Origin: an uncultured Oxalicibacterium sp.
GTDB taxonomy: Bacteria > Pseudomonadota > Gammaproteobacteria > Burkholderiales > Burkholderiaceae_D
Length of the DNA stretch: 50,448 nt
Reading direction: 5' to 3'
Assembly: GCF_913776015.1 (NCBI RefSeq)
Contig: NZ_CAJYMD010000077.1
Location: 1-50,448 of the forward strand
In this document: positions 26,703 to 35,317 of the stretch, piece after piece
Position numbering within the stretch: position 1 is the stretch's first letter
Layout of the letters: every line of letters begins with the position of its first letter
Translations under genes and position numbers: made by a program
Notes under the pieces: generated by a model
Told to the model about the DNA's origin: nothing
The model's input: the letters and a program-made list of their open reading frames with translations, nothing else
Databases searched by the model: none

Positions 26703-27278
26703 ATGGCAACCACCAAAACTGGCGAACGCAAACTCCAGATCCTGCAGATGCTGGCAACGATGCTGGAGCAGCCAAAAGGGGAGAAGATCACCACCGCCGC
26801 GCTCGCCGCCCGTCTGGAGGTGTCGGAGGCGGCCTTGTATCGGCACTTCGCCAGCAAGGCGCAGATGTTCGAAGGGCTGATCGAATTCATCGAATCGACG
26901 GTCTTCGGTCTCGTCAACAAGATCACCGAACAGGAAGAAAATGGCTTGCAGCAGGTGCAGGCCATCGTCGTCATGCTGCTCAATTTCGCCGAACGCAATC
27001 CGGGCATGACGCGTGTCATCATCGGCGATGCGCTGGTCAATGAAGATGCGCGGTTACAGGCACGCATGAACCAGTTCATTGAACGCGTGGAGCTCGCCAT
27101 CAAGCAATCGCTGCGCGTCGCCGCGACACAGAGTCAGGCCAATGAAGCCGAAGTCCCCATGCGTGCCAACCTCATCGTCAATGCCGTGATCGGGCATTGG
27201 CATCGCTATGCCAAGACGGGTTTCACCATCAGCCCGACCGCTGGTATCCAGCCTCAGCTCGGCATGTTGCTTCGCTAG
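26703..27278 (+). CDS. slmA: Nucleoid occlusion factor SlmA
   Basis: A 191-residue TetR-type protein that in E. coli binds specific DNA sites and blocks FtsZ assembly over the nucleoid. The helix-turn-helix is at about 28-52 (KITTAALAARLEVSEAALYRHFASKAQMF). The C-terminal helical domain matches SlmA (FAERNPGMTRVIIGDALVNE). It follows the nucleotidase gene directly. Start ATG at 26703. Confidence 0.93.
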   Translation: MATTKTGERKLQILQMLATMLEQPKGEKITTAALAARLEVSEAALYRHFASKAQMFEGLIEFIESTVFGLVNKITEQEENGLQQVQAIVVMLLNFAERNPGMTRVIIGDALVNEDARLQARMNQFIERVELAIKQSLRVAATQSQANEAEVPMRANLIVNAVIGHWHRYAKTGFTISPTAGIQPQLGMLLR

Positions 27279-27350
27279 ACTACCCGCTGCGCTCGTTCGA
27301 TGCGGGCAACGTACAATAGCGCCTGACTCATTCCCGGCCTACCGTTTCTC

Positions 27351-29186
27351 ATGCCCGTTTCTTCCGCTGCCGCTCACGCCTGCTTTGTCCTGCTCGACGA
27401 TTGCCGGGCCGATGCGGCAGCGCCGCGTTCACGGCTCTACACGCAGCATCTCGATACCCTGGTTTGTACCGATGCGGCGGACTTGCCCGCAATGCTGGAT
27501 GCCATGCATGTAGCGTTGCAGCGAGGACAGCACGCGGTGTTTGTGGGAAGCTATGAACTGGGTGCCGCCATGCACGGCATTGCGCCGCGTGACGGGCAGG
27601 GCAAGCTGGCGACCATTCTGCTGTTCGCCGATTGTCAGTGCATGACGCGAGAGCAGGTCGATACCTGGCTGGCTCACCATGCGGACGAACAGCCGGCCGG
27701 CGTGGCGGCCGTGCAGTCCGACACGGATCGTGCCGCCTTCGATGACGCCATGGCGCGCATTCACGCATACATCGAGGCTGGCGACACCTATCAGGTCAAC
27801 TACACCTATCGTCTGCATTTCGATGCCTTCGGTTCCTTGCAGGCGCTCTATGCACGTTTGCGTGAGCGTCAGCCGGTACCTTACGGTGCGCTGATCTCTC
27901 TGCCGGACGGCAGCGCGATTCTTTCCCTGTCTCCCGAACTGTTTGTTCGTCATGACGCAAGTGTGTTGACAGCGCAACCGATGAAAGGCACGGCACCTGC
28001 GAGCGGCGTTGATGCAGCCGATGCGAGCACGGCACAGGCGTTATCGACCGATGCCAAGAGCCGGGCCGAGAATCTGATGATCGTCGACCTGCTACGTAAC
28101 GATCTGGGACGTATCGCTGAAGTCGGCAGCGTCGGTGTCGAGCGCCTGTTTGATGTGCAGCGTTATGCCAGCGTGTTGCAGATGACCTCGACCGTGTACG
28201 GGCGATTGTGCGCAGAAGCGACGCTGCAGGATGTCTTTGCCGCGCTGTATCCGTGTGGCTCGATCACGGGCGCGCCCAAGCGGCGCACCATGCAGATCAT
28301 CCGTGAACTGGAAGGCAGCGCGCGTGGTGTCTATACCGGCGCAATCGGCTGGTTCGATCCCGTGCAACAGGGCGAGGCAATCGGCAGCTTCTGTCTGTCC
28401 GTACCGATTCGCACGCTGCAACTCGATGCAATACAGCACGGCCTACGCAAGGGCTGCATGGGGATTGGGGCCGGCATCGTGCATGACAGTGTGGCCGCCG
28501 ACGAATATGCAGAATGCCTGTTGAAGGCGCGTTTCCTGACCGGCCTGGCCTGCGATTTTCAATTGTTCGAGACGATGCGCGCGAGCGATGATCAGGTGCC
28601 ATTGCTCGAACGGCATTTGCAGCGTCTGCGCCGCTCTGCACACTATTTCGGTTTTCGTTACGACGAAGCGCATGTGCGTTCCGAAGTGGCAGCCTTGTGT
28701 GCAAACCTTGCCGCAGATACTGCGCATCGCGTGCGTCTCGCGCTTGCGCATGACGGCACGGTACAAATCACCAGTGCGCCCTTAGTGCCGCTCGACGTCC
28801 CGGTCACCTTGTTGCTGGCCGATGCGCCTGTTGATGCCGACGACGTCTTTTTGCGCCACAAGACGACGGTGCGTACATGTTACGATCAGGCCTGGCGCGA
28901 AGCCGAGCAACAGGGGGCATTCGACAAGCTGTTTTTCAATCAGCACGGTGCATTGACCGAGGGTGGGCGCAGCAGTGTATTTGTGCGTATCCAGGGAGCT
29001 TGGTTCACGCCACCCTTGTCGGCAGGTTTGCTGCCGGGTGTCATGCGTGATGTGCTACTGCAAGATGCGGCGTGGCAGGCACGTGAACGGAGCTTGACGC
29101 GCGAGGATTTGCAGCATGCCGAAGAGATCGTTGTCTGCAATGCCTTGCGCGGTGTGTTGCCGGCACGTTTGAGCGAGCCGGACTGA
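27351..29186 (+). CDS. pabB: Fused aminodeoxychorismate synthase component I and lyase (PabB-PabC)
   Basis: A 611-residue two-domain enzyme that converts chorismate to p-aminobenzoate for folate. Residues about 100-400 are PabB: TYQVNYTYRL, the SLSPELFVR segment, PMKGT (210-214), the metal site around ENLMIVDLLRND, and YPCGSITGAPKRRTMQIIRELE. Residues about 403-611 are the PLP-dependent aminodeoxychorismate lyase PabC (FQLFETMRAS, K504 in RHKTT, EGGRSSVFVR). In E. coli pabB and pabC are separate genes; the fusion is known in other bacteria. It is a single gene with no partner glutaminase (pabA) in the window. Confidence 0.94.
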   Translation: MPVSSAAAHACFVLLDDCRADAAAPRSRLYTQHLDTLVCTDAADLPAMLDAMHVALQRGQHAVFVGSYELGAAMHGIAPRDGQGKLATILLFADCQCMTREQVDTWLAHHADEQPAGVAAVQSDTDRAAFDDAMARIHAYIEAGDTYQVNYTYRLHFDAFGSLQALYARLRERQPVPYGALISLPDGSAILSLSPELFVRHDASVLTAQPMKGTAPASGVDAADASTAQALSTDAKSRAENLMIVDLLRNDLGRIAEVGSVGVERLFDVQRYASVLQMTSTVYGRLCAEATLQDVFAALYPCGSITGAPKRRTMQIIRELEGSARGVYTGAIGWFDPVQQGEAIGSFCLSVPIRTLQLDAIQHGLRKGCMGIGAGIVHDSVAADEYAECLLKARFLTGLACDFQLFETMRASDDQVPLLERHLQRLRRSAHYFGFRYDEAHVRSEVAALCANLAADTAHRVRLALAHDGTVQITSAPLVPLDVPVTLLLADAPVDADDVFLRHKTTVRTCYDQAWREAEQQGAFDKLFFNQHGALTEGGRSSVFVRIQGAWFTPPLSAGLLPGVMRDVLLQDAAWQARERSLTREDLQHAEEIVVCNALRGVLPARLSEPD

Positions 29187-29240
29187 TTGCGTCTGACTGC
29201 GCATTCGCTAGAACACGAAATACGCAATTCGTCGTAGTCT

Positions 29241-30530
29241 TTACGCAGGCAGGCTCACTTCGAAGCAACTGCCTGACTGCACACCGCGATCGGTGCAGAT
29301 TACTTCGCCACCATGACGGCGTGCAATCTGACGCACCAGACTCAAGCCCAATCCCACGCCGCCTTCGCGTTCGCTGGCACCAGACAGTCGATAGAACGGT
29401 GCAAAGATGTTCTCGCGTTCAGTCAGGGGCACGCCGGGGCCGCCATCGCAGACTTGCAATGCGATGCGGTTATCGGTGATTTTTGCCAGACGTACGGTAA
29501 TCGGTGTGCCATTGCCGTAACGTCGCGCATTTTCCAGAAGGTTGCGTACCATGCGGCGCAGCAGGCGCGCATCGCCCGGCACCTCGATCGATTCGGCGTC
29601 GAGTTCTGCATCCACGCGTGCGCATTCTTCTGCCACCAGCGCGGTCATGTCGACCGGCAGGAAGGCTTGCACCGTATCGGCCGTTGCATCCAGTCGGCTG
29701 GCAAGCAGAATTTCGTCGATCAGTTGATCAAGTTCCGCGATATTGCGCTTGAGTTCATCGCGCAAGGCCGGTTGTGCATCGCTGGCTGTCAATTCCACCG
29801 CCATGCGAATGCGTGCCAGTGGCGAACGCAATTCGTGCGAGGCGTTGGCGAGCAGGGCCTTTTGCGCATCGACGAGGGCTTCGATACGTGCGGCCGAGCG
29901 ATTGAAACTGCTGGCGAGGCTGGCGACTTCATCGTTGCCCTCGACGGCTATACGCGTCGATAGCTGGCCTGCACCGAGCGCCTCGACACTGGTTTGCAGG
30001 CGTTCAAGACGACGTGTGATGCGACGCACGATGGGGTAAGAGCCGATACCGATGGCAAGGCCGATCAGCGCCAGTGTGGTCGCAAAATTGAATGGCGGCG
30101 GCCGACGACGGCCCGGACGTTCCGCAACCAGCCAGCGATCATCGGGCAAACGTACTGCAAACACAGGCGGCCCGCCACCGAGCCAGCCGCTGGCGCTTTG
30201 TGCTTCATCAAGTGGCGGTAATGGTTTGCCAACGGCGGCAATGAGTTGCCGGTCGGCCGAGTACAGCGTCAGATCGGCACGCATGCGCGATTGCCAGCGT
30301 TGCAACGCAGCTTGCTGCTCTTCGTTGCTGGCGGTTGCTGGCGGCAGCACATCGGCGGCGATGGCCGCGAACGATTCGAGGCTGGGGCCGATTTGCCGGT
30401 AGTCGGCATTCCAGCGCCAGGCAGTGGCAACCAGCAGGCCGGCGACCACGAGACTGACGATCATCGCCAGATAGATGCGGACGTACAGGCGGTTTGGCCA
30501 GGCGAAGCGGCGTTTGCGAGCGTCAGACAT
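29241..30530 (-). CDS. Sensor histidine kinase (CpxA-like, HAMP)
   Basis: A 429-residue inner-membrane kinase with TM1 about 18-38 and TM2 about 150-167 flanking a periplasmic sensor of roughly 110 residues. A HAMP domain (about 168-222) precedes the H-box NASHELRSPLARIRMAVEL (phospho-acceptor H232). N-box (NLLENARRYGN), G1 (CDGGPGVP), F and G2 (GVGLGLSL) boxes complete the ATPase domain. The ATG at 30530 (MSDARKRR) is chosen; it overlaps the regulator gene stop by eight bases. The pairing with a Spy-like gene and a CpxR-type box suggests an envelope-stress sensor. Confidence 0.93.
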   Translation of the reverse strand: MSDARKRRFAWPNRLYVRIYLAMIVSLVVAGLLVATAWRWNADYRQIGPSLESFAAIAADVLPPATASNEEQQAALQRWQSRMRADLTLYSADRQLIAAVGKPLPPLDEAQSASGWLGGGPPVFAVRLPDDRWLVAERPGRRRPPPFNFATTLALIGLAIGIGSYPIVRRITRRLERLQTSVEALGAGQLSTRIAVEGNDEVASLASSFNRSAARIEALVDAQKALLANASHELRSPLARIRMAVELTASDAQPALRDELKRNIAELDQLIDEILLASRLDATADTVQAFLPVDMTALVAEECARVDAELDAESIEVPGDARLLRRMVRNLLENARRYGNGTPITVRLAKITDNRIALQVCDGGPGVPLTERENIFAPFYRLSGASEREGGVGLGLSLVRQIARRHGGEVICTDRGVQSGSCFEVSLPA

Positions 30531-31239
30531 CCTGCGCTTTCGCAAAGACATAGCCGGCACCGCGCACGGTGATGATGCGCTTGGGCTGCTTGGGATTGTC
30601 TTCGATGGCGGCGCGCAGTCGGCCGATGTGCACGTCGATCGAGCGATCAAAGGCTTCCAGTGGTTCTCCCTTGACCATGTCCATCAATTGTTCACGCGAC
30701 AGCACGCGACCGGCGCGTTCTGCCATTGCAGCCAGCAGGTTGAACTGGTAGGCCGTCACTGGTCGTTCTTCCTCATCGAGGCGCAGCATGCGTGCATCCA
30801 GGTCGATTTCCAGACGGCCGAAGCGCAGCACGCGCTCATCGCTTGGCTGCCCACCTTGTTGGCGTCGCAATACGGCACGCAGACGCGCCAGCAGTTCGCG
30901 CGGTTCGAACGGTTTGGGAACGTAATCGTCGGCACCGAGTTCGAGGCCGACCACGCGGTCCATCGGATCGCCCTTGGCGGTCAGCATGACGATAGGCAGC
31001 GTTTGCAAGGGGGCTGGAAAGGCGCGAATCTGGCGACACACGTCGAGTCCGTCTGCATCCGGCAGCATCAGATCGAGCAGCACGATATCGAACGGTTGCG
31101 CATCGCTGTGGCGCAGCCGTTCCAGACCGGCGGTCGCAGTATCGCAATGCTGGACGTCAAAGCCGTTCTGGCCGAGATAGGTCGCGACCATGGCGGCAAG
31201 GCGCTGGTCGTCTTCGATCATGAGGAGGTGATGAGTCAT
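30523..31239 (-). CDS. OmpR/PhoB-type response regulator (CpxR-like)
   Basis: A 238-residue regulator. The receiver domain has E9/D10/D11, the phosphorylation site D56 (VLLDLMLP), T87 and K109. The C-terminal winged helix (about 140-235) binds DNA (SREQLMDMVKGEPLEAFDRSIDVHIGRLR...GAGYVF). It precedes the kinase gene with an eight-base overlap, giving a coupled two-component pair. The GTAAA-N5-GTAAA box upstream of the neighbouring chaperone gene fits CpxR-type recognition (inference). Confidence 0.94.
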   Translation of the reverse strand: MTHHLLMIEDDQRLAAMVATYLGQNGFDVQHCDTATAGLERLRHSDAQPFDIVLLDLMLPDADGLDVCRQIRAFPAPLQTLPIVMLTAKGDPMDRVVGLELGADDYVPKPFEPRELLARLRAVLRRQQGGQPSDERVLRFGRLEIDLDARMLRLDEEERPVTAYQFNLLAAMAERAGRVLSREQLMDMVKGEPLEAFDRSIDVHIGRLRAAIEDNPKQPKRIITVRGAGYVFAKAQDV

Positions 31240-31337
31240 GTGGGTAGTGTGTCGATTTGCCGGCGCGACTGCAAGCGCAAAGGCGATGATGCCTCGCGCT
31301 TGCGCTGCATCATCGCCTCGTTCTTTACAGACGCCGA

Positions 31338-31973
31338 TTACTTGGCTGGTGGCGGTGGAGGCGGGGTATCGCCGCGACCTGGCTTGTGGTCTGGACCGCC
31401 ATGATGTCGGCCATGTTCAAAACCGAATGGGCCGCGATGCTTCTTCATTTCTTCCGCAGCTTTCACGCGCTGTGCCGGGGTCAGTACTTCTGCGGCATCG
31501 GCAAGCGTCTTGGTCATGATGCGCGAACGCTGATCAGCCAATTGCTGTTCGGCGACGCGATTCTGTTCCAGTGCCTGACGATCGATTTTCGGTGCGGCCA
31601 GCAAGGCAGTGCGTTGATCGCGCAACTCGCGGCCTTTATCATGCAGCGGGCCCATTTCCTTGAACGATGTCTGAGAGATGACTTTCAGGCGTGCCTTCTG
31701 GTCAGCCGATGCATCCGGCACCAAGCGATTGATCATGCGATCAAAGCGCTGTTCCGGGTTCATGCGTTCGCGCTTGCCGTCAGGACGTTCCGGTTTTTGT
31801 GGTGCATTTTGCTGCACGTTTGGTGCCGGTTTGGTATCGACCTGTGCATGACTGACGCCGACCAGCGACATGCTGCCCAGAATGGCGGCGGTAACTCCCG
31901 CGGCCAGCAAGCGACGGCTGCGTGCACCGGTTTCCAGCACGAGCAGGGAAGTAGGGGATTGTTGCTTGTTCAT
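31338..31973 (-). CDS. Spy/CpxP-family periplasmic chaperone
   Basis: A 211-residue secreted protein. The signal sequence has an unusually long N-region (residues 1-22) before the hydrophobic core and ends near SHAQ (43). The mature protein is charged and helical, with the LTxxQ family motif LTPAQR and a first copy-like PDASADQKARL. The tail is His/Gly/Pro-rich (HGRHHGGPDHKPGRG), which may bind metal. Spy/CpxP proteins buffer periplasmic misfolding and restrain the sensor kinase. The ATG (31973) has a good AAGGAG six bases upstream. It lies just upstream of the regulator gene on the same strand, probably one operon. Confidence 0.85.
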   Translation of the reverse strand: MNKQQSPTSLLVLETGARSRRLLAAGVTAAILGSMSLVGVSHAQVDTKPAPNVQQNAPQKPERPDGKRERMNPEQRFDRMINRLVPDASADQKARLKVISQTSFKEMGPLHDKGRELRDQRTALLAAPKIDRQALEQNRVAEQQLADQRSRIMTKTLADAAEVLTPAQRVKAAEEMKKHRGPFGFEHGRHHGGPDHKPGRGDTPPPPPPAK

Positions 31974-32059
31974 GAAAGCTCCTTTTCAGTATGTGCCTGC
32001 GGGGTGCGCTGGCATGGTGTCACTGTAGGCCCGTTCTGTTGCCGTTACGCTTTTGAACC

Positions 32060-32074
32060 GTAAAGTAATGTAAA
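32060..32074 (-). promoter_or_regulatory. CpxR-type operator GTAAA-N5-GTAAA
   Basis: The plus-strand sequence reads GTAAA GTAAT GTAAA, an exact match to the enterobacterial CpxR consensus GTAAA-N5-GTAAA. It lies between the divergent Spy-like and PilJ-domain genes, 86 bp from the Spy-like start. Either or both genes could be controlled from it. Confidence 0.6.
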
Positions 32075-32177
32075 GGTGCATGAAACGCTTCTGTTTCCCG
32101 ATGGCATGTTTTTTGCGTTTGAGTTGTTAAAGACGGCGATCCTGCACCGTCGCCGCTCACGCTTTCAAGGAGTTTTC

Positions 32178-32969
32178 ATGCACAGACGCCGCTTTCTACA
32201 TGCCGTCGGCATTGCCGCGGGTCTTGGCGTTGTGCTTCCAGTCCGCGCAGAAATTCTGCGCATGAACGATGCAATCAATCAGTCCGGGCGTCAGCGCATG
32301 TTGTCGCAACGGATCGCGAAAACGTATTTGCAGATGGGACAGGCCATCGATACCGAACGTTCGGCGCGCATCTTTTCCGACTCCATGACGCTGTTCGACC
32401 GCCAGCTCGGTGCCTTGCAGGCATTTGCACCGAATGCCGAGAATCGTGCCACGCTGGCTGAAATAAAAAAGAGCTGGGGACGTTATCGCGATCTGCTGTT
32501 GCGTGGCAAGCCGAATTGTGAGGATGCGAAATACGTGTTGCAACTCAGCGATGAAGTGCTGACACAGGCGCATACCGCGACCTTGCAACTGGAGGCTGCA
32601 TCGGGCACGGCAGGCGGGCATCTGGTCAACATTGCGGGGCGTCAGCGCATGCTGTCGCAACGCATGGCCAAGTTGTATCAGGCAGCCAACTGGGGCGTGG
32701 CACCGGCAAACGGGCGCGAACAACTGGTACAGGCGCGCACCGAGTTTCTGGCGGCGATGAAGGAATTATCCGGTGCCGTACGAGAGCAACCGGCCATTGC
32801 GGCCGAACTGAATCTCGCACAACAGCAGTGGTTCTTTTTCGATCAGGCCTTGCACAGTCCCGTGAATGCAGAGAATCGCCTGCGCTTCGCCGTCAATGTC
32901 GCGACCACGAGCGAACGCATCCTTGAAACGATGGACCGCGTAACCGGCATGATGGAGCGACTGGGCTAA
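32178..32969 (+). CDS. Exported protein with two PilJ/NarX-type sensor domains
   Basis: A 263-residue protein. The N-terminus MHRRRFLHAVGIAAG resembles a twin-arginine signal (cleavage near VRA, residue 24). Two related segments follow: INQSGRQRMLSQRIAKTYLQ (about 33-52) and IAGRQRMLSQRMAKLYQ (about 155-172). These are the P-box of type IV pili methyl-accepting transducer N-terminal domains and NarX nitrate sensors. No cytoplasmic signalling domain is attached, so this is a free periplasmic sensor-like module. Strong AAGGAG (32167-32172) five bases before the ATG fixes the start. Confidence 0.85.
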   Translation: MHRRRFLHAVGIAAGLGVVLPVRAEILRMNDAINQSGRQRMLSQRIAKTYLQMGQAIDTERSARIFSDSMTLFDRQLGALQAFAPNAENRATLAEIKKSWGRYRDLLLRGKPNCEDAKYVLQLSDEVLTQAHTATLQLEAASGTAGGHLVNIAGRQRMLSQRMAKLYQAANWGVAPANGREQLVQARTEFLAAMKELSGAVREQPAIAAELNLAQQQWFFFDQALHSPVNAENRLRFAVNVATTSERILETMDRVTGMMERLG

Positions 32970-32981
32970 GCGCTGAACGTG

Positions 32982-33734
32982 TCAGCGATGGACCTGACCG
33001 CACACGCTGCAGGAGGTGTTACGCGCTACCTTGATACTGCTCCATTCCATGTTGCGCGCATCGAGCAGCAACAGACGACCGGCCAGCGATTCGCCAATCC
33101 CGGCAGCGAGCTTGAGCGCTTCGGCCGCCTGCATGCTGCCGATGATGCCGACCAGCGGTGAAAATACGCCCATGGTGGCGCAATTGATTTCATCGAACTG
33201 CTGGTCTTCGGGAAACAGGCAGGCATAGCAGGGGCCTGCATTTTTCGTATCGAACACGCTGATCTGACCATCGAAACGAATCGCTGCTCCCGATACCAGT
33301 GGTATGCCATGTGCGACGCAGGCGCGATTGACGGCATGACGCGTGGCGAAATTGTCGCTGCAATCGAGTACCACCGATGCTGCCGCGACTAGCTCTGCCA
33401 GCCGTTCACCTGCCAGCCGTTCCTTGAGTGCGACTATGCGAATTTCGGGATTGATCTGTTGCAGCGTTTCCTTGCCCGAATCGACCTTGTTCAAACCAAC
33501 GCGTGCGGTCGTGTGCAGGATCTGTCGCTGCAGATTGGTCAGGTCCACCGTATCGTCATCGACCAGCGTGATGGTGCCGATACCGGCCGATGCCAGGTAT
33601 AGCGCGGCTGGCGAGCCCAGGCCGCCAGCGCCGATGACAAGGGCATGCCCGGCCAGCAGGCGCTCCTGTCCTTCGATATCGATTTCATCGAGCAGGATGT
33701 GACGGGAATAGCGGAGTAGCTGTTGGTCGTTCAT
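32982..33734 (-). CDS. MoeB/ThiF-family sulfur-carrier adenylyltransferase
   Basis: A 250-residue E1-like enzyme that adenylates the C-terminus of MoaD/ThiS-type proteins. The nucleotide motif is VIGAGGLGSPA (33-43), with R11, R70 and K83 region contacts and the DCSDNFATR loop. Zinc ligands C169/C172 and C242/C245 are present, and C185 aligns with the ThiF/MoeB cysteine. It cannot be split between MoeB and ThiF by eye, because no partner gene is nearby. It follows ctpA on the minus strand but is separated by a terminator. It is convergent with the PilJ gene, 12 bp apart. Confidence 0.88.
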   Translation of the reverse strand: MNDQQLLRYSRHILLDEIDIEGQERLLAGHALVIGAGGLGSPAALYLASAGIGTITLVDDDTVDLTNLQRQILHTTARVGLNKVDSGKETLQQINPEIRIVALKERLAGERLAELVAAASVVLDCSDNFATRHAVNRACVAHGIPLVSGAAIRFDGQISVFDTKNAGPCYACLFPEDQQFDEINCATMGVFSPLVGIIGSMQAAEALKLAAGIGESLAGRLLLLDARNMEWSSIKVARNTSCSVCGQVHR

Positions 33735-33773
33735 GGCGATTCTTCGTTCAATTCATGTTTATTCTCTGCCAGT

Positions 33774-33801
33774 AAAAAAGCCGCATCGCTGCGGCTTTTT
33801 T
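33774..33801. terminator. Terminator after ctpA
   Basis: A perfect 12-bp stem AAAAAAGCCGCA/TGCGGCTTTTTT with a four-base loop. It is symmetrical, with a T-run on each strand, and lies just after the ctpA stop and before the MoeB/ThiF gene start. Confidence 0.92.
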
Positions 33802-33815
33802 GCGGTTGGCGCGAC

Positions 33816-35315
33816 TTACTTCTTGTCGTTGGCCTTGTCGCCGTTCTTGTCACCGGCGCCATTCTTGTCTTTGGCTTTCGGATCGTTGATGGTCGGCTCT
33901 TTCTTGCTTTCCACCTTTGGCGATTTCGACAGAACAACTGGCAGGCCCTTCAACTGGTTCAGTGCCTGCACAAGCTGGAAGTCATCCTTGCTGCCGAATT
34001 CCAATGGCTTGCGTTTCTTCTCGAGCGCCAGCATGCGCTGTTCTTCTTCGAGCTCATCGACGACTTGCGCATGGACTTCCGGTGATTTGTCCTTGTCGTT
34101 CGTCAGATGCTTCTGCAGATCGGCTTCGCGCAGACGCAGACCGTTGAGACCATCGCCTTCTGCCGTTTCATCGACCAGCATGTCAGGTACGATGCCGCGC
34201 GCCTGGATCGAGCGACCGCTCGGCGTGTAGTAACGTGCGGTGGTCAGCTTGACGGCGGTGTCGGCGGACAATTGGCGAATCGTTTGTACCGATCCCTTGC
34301 CGAACGTCTGTTGGCCCATGATGACCGCGCGCTTGTGATCCTGCAGGGCACCGGCCACGATTTCGGATGCCGATGCAGAACCCGAGTTCACCAGCACCAC
34401 GATCGGGATTTTCTTCAGTGCAGCCGGCAGTTTTGCCAGCGGATCGCCAACAGCGCGTGTGGCGTAGAACTCGCGACGAGCATAGAACGTCTGCTTCGAA
34501 TCCGGCAACTGGCCGTTGGTCGAGGTCACGACGACATCCTTCGGCAGGAAGGCAGCGGCGACGCCAATTGCGCCCGGCAGCACGCCACCCGGATCGTTAC
34601 GCAGATCCAGCACCAGCCCTTTCAGATTCGGATCTTCGGCATAGAGCGCGGCGATCTTCTTGGCCATGTCATCGACGGTTGGTTCCTGGAATTGCGCGAT
34701 ACGCAGCCACGCATAGCCGGGTTCGACCATCTTCGACTTCACGCTCTGCACGCGGATTTCCTGACGCGTGATGGTGACGACCACCGGCTTGTCTTCTTCC
34801 TTGCGGGCGATGGTCAGCGTGATCTTGGTATTCGGTTCGCCACGCATGCGCTTGACCGCTTCATCCAGCGTCATACCTTTGACGGGGGTGGTGTCCAGAC
34901 GTGTGATCAAGTCACCCGCCTTGACGCCCGCCTTGTACGCTGGCGAATCCTCGATCGGCGAAATGACCTTGACGTAACCGTCTTCCATGCCGACTTCGAT
35001 GCCCAGACCGACGAACTTGCCTTGCGTGCCTTCACGCAGTTCCTTGAAGGCTTTCTTGTCGAGGTAGGCCGAATGCGGATCGAGCGATGACACCATGCCG
35101 GAGATGGCTTCGGTCAGCAGTTTCTTGTCATCCACGGGTTCGACATAATCGGATTTGATCAATCCGAACACATCGGCCAGCTGGCGCAATTCCTCAAGCG
35201 GGAGCGGCGAGCCGGTATTTTTCTGCGCGATCGCATCGAGCTGTGTTCCCATGCCGATGGCACCCGCCATCATGCCCAGACCGACCAAAGCGATATTCTT
35301 GAGTTTCGTTCCCAT
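33816..35315 (-). CDS. ctpA: Carboxy-terminal processing protease (S41 family)
   Basis: A 499-residue periplasmic serine protease with an N-terminal signal-anchor (residues 5-30). A PDZ domain (about 85-170; GLGIEVGMEDGYVKVISPIEDSPA) is followed by the S41 core. The catalytic Ser is in SGSASASEIVAGAL (about 310-317) and the Lys in TFGKGSVQ (about 338). The Lys/Asp-rich C-terminal tail (KAKDKNGAGDKNGDKANDKK) is disordered. I chose ATG 35315, two bases past the envC stop, with AGGTG before it; a GTG at 35336 would add seven residues. It may degrade peptidoglycan hydrolases, as known for E. coli Prc. Confidence 0.95.
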   Translation of the reverse strand: MGTKLKNIALVGLGMMAGAIGMGTQLDAIAQKNTGSPLPLEELRQLADVFGLIKSDYVEPVDDKKLLTEAISGMVSSLDPHSAYLDKKAFKELREGTQGKFVGLGIEVGMEDGYVKVISPIEDSPAYKAGVKAGDLITRLDTTPVKGMTLDEAVKRMRGEPNTKITLTIARKEEDKPVVVTITRQEIRVQSVKSKMVEPGYAWLRIAQFQEPTVDDMAKKIAALYAEDPNLKGLVLDLRNDPGGVLPGAIGVAAAFLPKDVVVTSTNGQLPDSKQTFYARREFYATRAVGDPLAKLPAALKKIPIVVLVNSGSASASEIVAGALQDHKRAVIMGQQTFGKGSVQTIRQLSADTAVKLTTARYYTPSGRSIQARGIVPDMLVDETAEGDGLNGLRLREADLQKHLTNDKDKSPEVHAQVVDELEEEQRMLALEKKRKPLEFGSKDDFQLVQALNQLKGLPVVLSKSPKVESKKEPTINDPKAKDKNGAGDKNGDKANDKK

Positions 35316-35317
35316 GT

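Noticed and set aside
34107-35090. 327-codon plus-strand open frame opposite ctpA
   Set aside because: Antisense shadow with no recognisable features.
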